Shown here in pieces: positions 56,100 through 64,000 of a DNA stretch of 64,000 nucleotides (its first letter is position 1; the number at the start of each line of letters is the position of its first letter). The position numbers were made by a program, and so were the translations under genes. Below the pieces are notes generated by a model. The model ran no database searches and was not told the DNA's origin. It saw nothing but the letters and a program-made list of their open reading frames with translations. The stretch covers positions 4,323,467 through 4,387,466 of the forward strand of contig OY365810.1 of the NCBI GenBank assembly GCA_959347315.1. The letters run 5' to 3'. The stretch is from Bimastos eiseni (Eukaryota; Annelida; Clitellata; Crassiclitellata; Lumbricidae).

Positions 56100-56235
56100 C
56101 CCTACAGTTTAGAGATTAAAATAAAGTGATAAAGGTAAACATTTGTAGTGTGTTCATTTTATGCATTTGCAAGTTTAACAATATTTAAGTGAGAATTCAG
56201 AATTTTATTGTCCTAGCAAATGGTTCGTTTAGAAT
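56100..56235 (+). repeat. copy of the NHL-exon lead-in at 10,262
   Basis: Matches 10,262-10,385, ending TTGTCCTAGCAAATGGTTCG. The NHL coding sequence that follows at 10,391 is missing here; unrelated sequence (to 56,640) follows. Confidence 0.65.
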
Positions 56236-56649
56236 GTAATGCATAATTTACATTTTTGCCCCCGGACAAATGTCCCCAACACTAGGACAATTTCCCTCGC
56301 TGTTAGACCAGAAGCTCGCCCAAATCTACAATACTTACCAACCAAGAACAAGAACTGTTGCGATGATACTACTAACTGTATTCAGTCTCTACACATCTTA
56401 CAAGAGATGTCGGCCACCCGACTAAACCTTGAGGTTGGCATAGAACACAATAGAGTGTCCCATGGGCACTAGGTGGAGGGTGACTGGGAGCCCAGGTTGC
56501 GGAGCCAGCAGCCGAGAAGGCTCGGCGCTGCTTCTCGGAGGTCCAAGAGCGAATGATAAGAAGCTCGGACAATGAGGAAGAACGGAGGGAACCTCGTTGT
56601 TGGACATGAAATGTAGAACATAATAATACTTATTATTAAGTTGGATTTA
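56236..56649. other. no gene recognised
   Basis: Short frames on both strands. The GC-rich piece at 56,480-56,560 (AGCCAGCAGCCGAGAAGG) may come from an unclassified retroelement. Confidence 0.3.
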
Positions 56650-57141
56650 TCTATATAAATGTCTATAAAGAAGAGATTCTGTGCGTCTGTCCGGCTATGC
56701 ATTTGCACAATTATACAGCTATTGGCTCAAAAGCCTCACTGTTTGTTCGGGGAACACCTGGGACACGCATTCGAGGGTTTCGTGATTCCCGCGCCCCCGT
56801 CTTCCTGGTCTCCAGGTCAAAAAACCGGTCCCAGGACCCCTCAAGGAAAGTTTGTTTTCTTCTCAGTCGCCAGGAGCGTGTCGACATCTGCTGCACATTT
56901 GCCGACATGTACGCGTGATATCTGTCTGTCACACTTCTTTTACACCGTCATGAATGAACGGTTTTGGAGATATCGTACAGGTAGCACGTATACAGTAATT
57001 GGCCATCGTTTGCACAGTCAGTCAGGTGGATATGTACTCTGTACGCATCAGTGTCTATACAGAATGTATATAAACACTATTTATCTACATACATTGACAA
57101 AAACCTATCTCAACCAGTGCAACGTCGGGTTCCTCAGCTAG
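56650..57141 (+). mobile_element. Helitron-like non-autonomous element, full length
   Basis: 492 bp from A|TCTATATAAATG at the left to CAGCTAG|T at the right. A hairpin-like AACC...GGGTT precedes the CTAG. The internal blocks match 5,057-5,599 and 59,230-59,595 (for example GTCGACATCTGCTGCACA and CATCGTTTGCACAGTCAGTC). It has no protein coding; the 160-codon frame is coincidental. Confidence 0.6.
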
Positions 57142-58449
57142 TGAGAAATATATATTGCATTAAGCCTTCATATAGGAGGGAGCAATAATTTATTGTTCGG
57201 GGGAAAAATGCCCTACACTCGTTTTGGTGGAATGAGCTTGGTTAACTTGTTGCGCGAAACGAATTTGGACAGTACGCTGTAGAAATTAATGGTTGATCTA
57301 AATAGCATTTTGAAAGATATAAAATTATGTCGTTTTGTTTTAGTGACAATTAACAATGTTAGCACTGAGCAACAAGGACATTTTGACTTTCACAGACTGA
57401 AGTCTCCGCGGTGCGCGATTGTACCATCGTCGAGCAGTCCCTCATTGGCGGAAGTTCTCCTGCTTGCAAAATCTCTCTGATATCTGAGACTGGAATATCT
57501 TCTTACTTCCGATAGTGTATACTAATTATAGCTCCCGGTTGAGTGGACACTAGTCTTGAGCATAGAACCAGCTGTGTTCACGTAAATGTATGGCGGTGAG
57601 CTGCCAACATACTGTAACCAACCTCTGACAGGGAATCTTTAGTGTAATTTCTGCTCGATTTGGAAACCAGCGGAGTGTGTTAGTAATATGATTCAATATA
57701 AATATATGAGCGTCATTCATGACTTGTTGGACGCAGGGGCTACATGTAGGCCTACGGGCCTGAATAGCTACAATGGTATGGGCTCTGGGCTTGAGGATCT
57801 CGCTTCGCTTAGGCTACTGAGCGTGGGTCGCTTTAGAGATTGAAGGATCAAGCTAACGCGTGGATATAACAGAAGAGCGGTTGTGCAGGACCTGAAATGC
57901 AGACCTGCAATCGATACAGGAAGTATAGGACCATTTACAATAATCATTGTATGTGGTACTTTTGAACTTCTATTTACTTACGAAATTCGTATGAATGACG
58001 GATGTTGAGGAATACCTGCACACCAAACATATCAAAATAAGTAACTGGTTTGCGTAAGTAGACTACTTAGTTGATGCGATTATCATCGACATGGACTTGA
58101 AAAACTGTGATTTGTCTCCTTAACTGGAATTTCACGATGGCATGTGTAAATTCTGTATCTGATGCTACAAAATACAGGTAAGTACATTAAGATTGTTATC
58201 AGCAGAATATTGCACGTGATCAAAGCATTGTACGTCGATAGATATACCCTAAACCTGTCAAGCAACCATCCGCACAAGCGAGCAATCATTGTCACGCAAT
58301 GCAATATGCGCCATGTCTGATACGTCACAGCATTGTTGTGACAGTCATGCAAAGCACGACCTGTAACATTCCTACACAGAAGACATATAATAAAGTAAAA
58401 ATACTTTAAAGTTTAGATGGTATGTCTAACTATCACTTGATGTTTTCAG
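57142..58449. other. no gene recognised
   Basis: Unassigned. A strong donor word ACAG then GTAAGT occurs at 58,179 without a convincing open exon in front of it. Confidence 0.3.
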
Positions 58450-58529
58450 AACTGCCGATTAGCGCAGCAGTTCATCCGATTATCTGTGCATCGACGATCA
58501 CCATTCTGTTCTATCTTGTAGAATTTTAG
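58450..58529 (+). pseudogene. NHL-exon-like 5' stub
   Basis: A well-formed acceptor (TCTAACTATCACTTGATGTTTTCAG-type, with branch word CTAAC) is followed by a phase-1 frame ELPISAAVHPIICASTI and a TAG at 58,527. It matches the start of the NHL exon at 45,506 (GELPEKYKSDPIITHTI) by the spacing ELP, six residues, PII. The propeller itself is missing, so this is probably a truncated remnant. It could also be a genuine short terminal exon. Confidence 0.4.
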
Positions 58530-58559
58530 ATGTCCGTCACCTCCACTTGCCAGCTACAG

Positions 58560-60030
58560 ACCTACGTTTATAATAACAAGGCCAATTACAATTAGACGAC
58601 ATATAGTAGGCCTAGTAGGTGGACCCATCTAAATAAGAACACTTCGAATTAACAGGTGCGTTGCTTTTACGATTTTATTGGCTACGAAAATAATTTATTT
58701 ACGGAAGAAGAAATGTCTATGTCTGGGGTTCAGATATAATACATGTGTGTCAACTGTATAAAAGCCTTCACCAGTTATATATTACGATCTCACGTTGACA
58801 TGATTGTTGGTCTCCATGCATATCAGTCAGGCGCCCATTTTATTTAGACGTTTGACTGTGGTATAATAATGAAATACGCAGGGTTTCATGCATCGGTGGA
58901 CATATAAGCATACCGTTATTATTCAAAGTCCACGTTTCATTTTTGTAGTAATTCTATTAAACAGAAACTGATGAACAAATTTTTGTGTCACCACTATATA
59001 ATTCATGATGACCACAACGATACTCTTTCTAACTATTTTCCTAATATATTCTGCCATATTAGATCTGTGAACAGTTATTCTGTAAGGCGCTACATGAATC
59101 CAGAGATACGATACGATATATGTAGGACATACGAAACTCACATCATAATATATATACGTGCTACCTGTACGATATCTCCAAAACCGTTCATTCATTCATT
59201 GTGAAAAAAGAAAAGGCGTGGCAGACCGGTATCACGTGCACATGTCAGTAAGTGTGCAGCAGATGTCGACACGCTCCTGGCGACTGAGAAGGAAACTTTC
59301 CTTGGCGTCTTGAGGCAGGTTTTATGCCCTGGAGACCAGGAAGACGGCGGCCGCGGGTTTCACGAACCCCTCGACTGCGTGTCCCAGGTGTTCCCCGAGC
59401 CAACGTTGAAGGTTTCGAGTAAGTAGCTGTAAAACTGTGCAAATGCACAGAAGTTCGCCATCCTTTGCACAGTCGGTCAGGTGGGTAGTATTGTGTACGT
59501 GTCAGTGTCTATACACAATGTACACACTATTTATTTTCACACATGGCTCACAAACCTGTCTCAACCCCGCGCAACGTCGGGTTGCCCAGCTGGTGCTACT
59601 ATAATTCGTAAGCAGGGCTTGCTCATGTCGTGTGCTAAGCCTACGCTAATACCAATATGTAGGTCAGACGAAGCCCAAGTAGCCACAAGCCACAGGCCTG
59701 CACTCAAACTATTTATAACCCGTGGCTATGATAACGACAGGAATTACCTTCGACACTGTTTAGACTTTGACAGCGCCAGTCCAAAGCCTGGAGAAAGGAG
59801 AAGGGCGGCATCAAATCATCTTCGATAATAAACGGTGTCGCTAAAAATCAAAACACGATTACGATGGAAATTATTCAGAGCCGAGCGTATGGGATTTTGA
59901 AGAATTTTTGAGGTAATGGATTTACAGAGTTATGTGATAACCAAAATAAATCATGCTTTCGCTTCACCTCTTCGGCTGGTGTCGAGCTTTTATCCGAACA
60001 TCATACTGGACTGATTCGCAACATTATCTT
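58560..60030 (+). repeat. upstream region of locus C, duplicate of 50,000-52,530
   Basis: Colinear with the left copy as listed there. It carries a Helitron-like insertion (59,230-59,595) that the left copy lacks. Confidence 0.65.
59230..59595. mobile_element. rearranged Helitron-like copy (two halves in opposite orientation)
   Basis: 59,255-59,448 has minus orientation (GTGCAGCAGATGTCGACACG to GTGCAAATGCACAG). 59,455-59,595 has plus orientation (CATCCTTTGCACAGTCGGTC to CGCAACGTCGGGTTGCCCAG). One inversion or two independent insertions would explain this. Confidence 0.55.
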
Positions 60031-60295
60031 TACCAGGTATATACGTAAGTCAACTCTCGCCACTAGCATTTGCCGGAATCAACTATTTTAATATGACCCA
60101 GATAACATTCATCAAAGTGTGTGTCAATATAATTAGTTTATTAACCAGGTTTATCCTATTGAACTTTCGTTGCACTATCCTCACCAGTAACCAGTTTCAT
60201 CTATTGATTCAATGACAGGAACCGTCAATTGATGTCTTTGCCGATGCCAATGGCGTTAGCTCATCAGTCAGAATAGCCTACTTACAGAATCAGGA

Positions 60296-60330
60296 TATAA
60301 TTACTTATCTATCTGGTGGATCGTCCTCAG
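60296..60330 (+). promoter_or_regulatory. core promoter candidate of locus C
   Basis: TATAA at 60,296-60,300 and an initiator-like TCAGTTC at 60,327-60,333 with its A 33 bases downstream, the usual spacing. The resulting leader would be about 79 nt to the ATG at 60,408. Confidence 0.4.
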
Positions 60331-60407
60331 TTCACGCACGTCGTCACGTTTATTGATGTTACCTAGCGTCAACTGAAATCCAAGTTGGTCGAAGAGGTCT
60401 GAGTGTA

Positions 60408-60669
60408 ATGGATAAGAGATTTGAGAAACACAGGGCATTTCTCGTGGACCGTATTGATCCGGATTTCGATCTGTTAGATAAATTACTGGCCAGTGGTATT
60501 CTGACGAGAGACGACGTGCACAGGATTAAATTGAAAGACAACACAACAGAGGACAGAAACAGATTACTTCTTGACTTTATACTAAAGAAAAAAAAGACAA
60601 TTGAACTGCTCTCTGCTCTCAGGGACAGTGGACAGACTCATTTGGTCAACTATTTAAACGCCGACGGAG
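60408..60669 (+). CDS. locus C exon 1: CARD domain
   Basis: ATG at 60,408. The 87 residues form one CARD: FEKHRAFLVDRIDP (helix 1), FDLLDKLLASGILTRDDVHR (helices 2-3), a basic RNRLLLDFILKKKK helix, IELLSALRDSGQTHLVNYL. It ends GGA-G with donor GTAAAT at 60,670, phase 1. No stop or shift. It is distinct from both locus A CARDs but occupies the same first-exon position, so it is a paralogous adaptor gene transcribed to the right. The product would act in the cytosol through CARD-CARD contacts. TATA and initiator words sit at a sensible distance upstream. Confidence 0.88.
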
Positions 60670-60783
60670 GTAAATATTCAGTGAGCGTAGCACACACTTA
60701 AGAAACTATTTCAAATGTACCTGTATGTACGCTAGAGTTCTGTAGAAACGAGTGAACGTCTAAATTCCGTATATACATTTAGG

Positions 60784-61980
60784 GGCCGTTCACATATTAT
60801 ATAACGCATAACATCCCAATTTTTACCCACCCCTACCCCTAATAACGTTATATAACAGCAGCTGTGACCCCGCATCCCTATATTATATAACAGATATGCT
60901 ACCCATCCCCTACCCCACCCCAGCCTATAAGCACATTAAAAGACATACAATCGACATAATTGTATCGCACAATTTGACACTTTTATAACAATACGATGTT
61001 AGTTAGCACTTTAATAGTAGTGATTCAGCTGATGAATGCCTTTATCCAATTCAAGAACTGCAGCAAAAATCATCATATGCCCAATTAGCTAAGTAACAAA
61101 AACGATCTTAAAATTGTGTACTCTCTTGTCCAAATGATGATTAGACATGATGTATGGAGCACCTCTGCATCTTAATAATCGGACTTTTAATGGCGCTAAA
61201 TTCACTTGTATTAATTTCGGTAACTAATTGGGTAATCGACGATTGTCACCATGTATCTGCATGTAGCCTAAGCCTACTATAATACAGCATGATAATACAT
61301 GGTAATGACGTAAATCCTATTTAAAAGCACCATTTTAGTTTCCCTCCTGTTTTGCACTACAAATGAGCATTACAGTATCACACAAAATGGATTGGTTTAA
61401 TATTGAACTATCAGGTATTTATCGATAAGTTCGCGGTACAACTCTACCTATTTAATAGCGTATGATGTATGCAGAGTGCGTACTACAACTGCGATTGGGT
61501 ATTTAAGCAAACAGAAACTATTTACACATACTATAGAAAATGAAATCAAACATCATGATAATACCTACCAAAATAATTATTTAAAGTGAATTAATATTAA
61601 TTTAAACCAGAATCAAAACAAAGCACACAGAATTGAATTTTAGAGCGTTTAAAGCTATGCACATGAAATTGTTAAAATTGTAAACAACAAATTGTGAAAA
61701 GTAGTTTTATAAAATAATAACTAAGAACGTCAAATCAATTCGCCAGGTGGCAGCTAATGGTGCTAGTTTTGGTTCCCAACGTATTGTGAACTTCGATTAA
61801 ACAATGAAGGTCCGTGGTACATGGAATTTCCAATTGGCAAGCAAACTGGCAAAATAGCATAAGCTGAAAAAAGTTTGTTATATAACAAAACCTTCAACCT
61901 ACCTCACACCCTACAATATAGCTAACAAAACCGGAACCCACCCACCTACTCCTTGAGCGTTATATAATATGTGAACGGCC
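60784..61980. mobile_element. non-autonomous DNA transposon, perfect 24-bp inverted ends
   Basis: GGCCGTTCACATATTATATA followed by ACGC at 60,784-60,807 is exactly mirrored at 61,957-61,980. About 1.2 kb, AT-rich inside, with TTATATAAC words near both ends and no transposase. It lies in the first intron of locus C. The superfamily is not determined; no clear target duplication. Confidence 0.8.
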
Positions 61981-62199
61981 TCTTACATCTCAGTAATGCG
62001 AGGGATGCAATGTGCTGCGTGCGTAAACAGATAATTGCTTTCTATAAATGTAGTTCCTTCCCAATAGATGTTATAGTGTAAACTGTAAAGAGTCAAAGGA
62101 CTGTCAGATGTACATAATTTCATATGATGTTTTTAAGGCTGTCAAATACCCTATTAAAATTGTGCACGTCTTTCATGCACCAAGTATCGGAGATTCGAG

Positions 62200-62949
62200 C
62201 AGAGTTGTCCACGGTCCAGATCGACCCGTGTATTACGTCGGATCGGGTAGGGTCGAGTCGAGTCACGAATAATCTGTAGATTAGGCGGGTCAAGATCCTG
62301 GCGGGTTGGATTGGAGCGGGTTCCAAACCCGGACCCAATTCAAAACACCAATTTTCTGCAGAGCTTAATTTTCAACTCACTCATAGTCATTTTGTTAATC
62401 AGTTACAATCAAGAGAATTGAATATGGCGATGGAATTAGCCCAAAGACGTAGGGTAACACCGGATTTGTTTCTTTTTCCACCGAACTCGACTCAAGCTTT
62501 CATATGGAATAATTTCTCATGAACTCAAGAAAAAATGAAAGGTCAGGGCACTTATTACAAGTATGTGAGTAAGCGGGAGAGACAACGCTGGGACACACGG
62601 ACCGGACACCGATGTACCCAATAATATACGGAATTTCTTTGTATATATCTATGGAAAAATTACACTTAGGCCAAAACAGATGGAATATACATAGGGTCTC
62701 TTCCTTGATCACATAATTATGTCAGACCGATTGTGCTGCATTTTTACGACATTCGAATTTGACGAGAAATAATATCCGTGGAATTCGCGGAAAACGCGAC
62801 TCGGGTCGGGTCGGAATGGGTCGAGTCATGTACGTCTTGAGTCGTATCGGGTCAGGTCAGATATTGACTTTAAAAGTTGGGTCGGGTCGGGTCCATTTTT
62901 ATTGGTCGACCTGACCCGGTCACGAAAATTGGACCCGCGGACAACTCTG
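62200..62949. mobile_element. hAT-like MITE in the locus C intron
   Basis: The left end CAGAGTTGTCCACGG mirrors the right end CCGCGGACAACTCTG. The flanking octamers GATTCGAG (62,192-62,199) and AATTCTAG (62,950-62,957) agree in 6 of 8 positions, as expected for an aged hAT target duplication. The interior near both ends is rich in GGGTCGGGTC. No transposase frame. Confidence 0.65.
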
Positions 62950-63102
62950 AATTCTAGGTAGACGCATATATAGGCTAACTGATTCAAACTTTCGTCCTCT
63001 TTTTTATGTGAAACAGTTGATAATATTTGTGATATTGAGTTCACGCTCTCTCGACTGTAATATATTGGAATTATCCAAGGTAACTATTTATTATTCGTAT
63101 AG

Positions 63103-63408
63103 CGACTGGTTCTGAATTTGGAGACGATTGGCCACTTAGTGAATCTGATATCAGACGCTTGGACGTCAATCGCGAGAGTTTGGTGGATCTTCTCGACACG
63201 AGCGATCTATGCGTCAGATTATTTTCTGAGAAAGCCATCAATAATCGGCAAAAACAATTCATCCTCTCGAAACCAACTGATATCGAGAAAAACGAGGCAC
63301 TGTTGGATATCATGACAAAATTTAGTATTCGACAATACTATATCACATTGGCATGTTTAAGCAAATCTAATCAAAAACATATTGCCGAACTACTTTCAGA
63401 AGGAGGAG
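63103..63408 (+). CDS. locus C exon 2: second CARD-like domain
   Basis: 306 nt, phase 1 at both ends; acceptor TTATTCGTATAG, donor GTAAGT at 63,409. The 102 residues start with an acidic DDWPLSESDIRRLD lead. The death-fold follows: VNRESLVDLLDTSDLCVRLF, NNRQKQFIL, KNEALLDIMTKFSIRQYYIT and CLSKSNQKHIAELL. This parallels locus A, where a second CARD exon follows the first, so a TRADD-N exon would be expected just beyond the right edge of the window. Intact. Confidence 0.8.
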
Positions 63409-64000
63409 GTAAGTTATCTTCTAAGTATGCCTACTACAAAGTTGAATATTTGCGTATAATTAATCAGTGCTTGAAATGCAAAATTATACGAAACGGAACG
63501 AAACACTAACAAATGATATTGGATCATTCACAGGACAATTCTAAGATTAAACGAAAAATACAATTTGAAAAATGAAAACACAGACACAATCATCCGTTTT
63601 GACCATAATATTTATTTGTGACATGACGTCGAAAGGTAAAAAAGATAACGTTAAAGGCAAATAAGCAACGAATATGGAAGAGTAGGACTGTGCCACTGCT
63701 CGCCAACTCGTTTAATTTTAACGCCTTTTTATTTGCATTCTTCAAGATTAATTCTGTGATTCATGACAGAAAGTGGACTTTACAATCTGGATTTTAATTA
63801 TTTTCACTTGGAACAAGCTGAACCGCAGAATGGCCACGAAATGAAATTTGCTATTCTTTCACGCGACGAAAAGAAGCTGCGTTCTGATGCGTTCATGCAT
63901 ATTTTACGAAACAGAACGACAACACCGTTGAATTTTACGAACAGGAACGTGTTCTGTCCGTTGCGGTTTATTTCGAACCCTGCGTATAAGAAATAATTCG
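63409..64000 (+). other. locus C intron, nothing recognised
   Basis: AT-rich. Repeated CGAAACGGAACG / CGAACAGGAACG words at 63,490 and 63,940 suggest another foldback element. The 77-codon frame at 63,763 has no known features. Confidence 0.35.

Noticed and set aside
56659..57141. 160-codon + strand frame
   Set aside because: It coincides with a Helitron-like element that lacks coding in its other copies, and the peptide has no known features.

Overview
This is a window of eukaryotic, AT-rich, repeat-heavy genomic DNA from a metazoan. The evidence is GT-AG introns, exons that carry animal CARD, TRADD-N and NHL domains, and decayed non-LTR retrotransposons, Tc1/mariner, hAT-like and Helitron-like DNA. 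The domain style and repeat content suggest a marine invertebrate, possibly an echinoderm. That placement is a guess.

The main coding content lies on the + strand and looks like innate-immunity signalling genes in tandem. Locus A starts at 13,687 with two CARD exons and a TRADD-N-like exon (to 15,344). It is followed by short linker-like exons at 17,629, 18,985 and 23,282. A 14.5 kb tandem array (25,756-40,263) comes next, and a six-bladed NHL propeller exon lies at 45,506-46,375. Every proposed junction is phase 1, so the exons are interchangeable modules. Locus C starts at 60,408 (CARD) and continues at 63,103 (CARD) off the right edge. Tails of other copies remain as an NHL pseudogene (10,391-10,713), a linker exon (55,806-55,877), an NHL-exon-like stub (58,450-58,529) and a duplicated upstream region (50.0-52.5 kb against 58.6-60.0 kb).

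The most unusual part is the array: ten head-to-tail units with a period of about 1,612 bp, two internally deleted, plus a diverged eleventh fragment. Each unit holds a candidate symmetric phase 1-1 exon of 90 nt (102 nt in the last unit). Its ends are conserved, but its middle occurs as distinct, mosaic sequence versions that all stay open. Each full unit also has a 95-codon ORF with one membrane segment and a 25-bp palindrome. In the last unit these pieces form an open three-exon model of 134 residues.

The rest is mostly mobile DNA. There is a structurally intact DD37D Tc1/mariner (6,467-7,848) with perfect 26-bp inverted ends. Helitron-like elements occur near 3.8, 5.1-5.6, 56.7 and 59.2 kb. 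Foldback or MITE elements lie at 16.0, 60.8 and 62.2 kb. LINE fragments lie on both strands at 0.6, 3.6, 4.0, 22.5, 25.0, 41.3, 41.8, 42.8, 44.6 and 47.4-49.6 kb. A dispersed minisatellite of about 45 bp occupies 11.5, 18.1, 19.2-22.0, 42.3 and 51.3 kb. Two decayed rhodopsin-like GPCR remnants lie in inverted orientation at 43.8-45.5 kb, one split by a LINE insertion with a 17-bp target duplication.

No rRNA gene, canonical tRNA gene or CRISPR array was seen. Coordinates of repeats are approximate unless a terminal motif is given. Exon calls rest on reading frame, splice-site motifs and family resemblance judged by eye.
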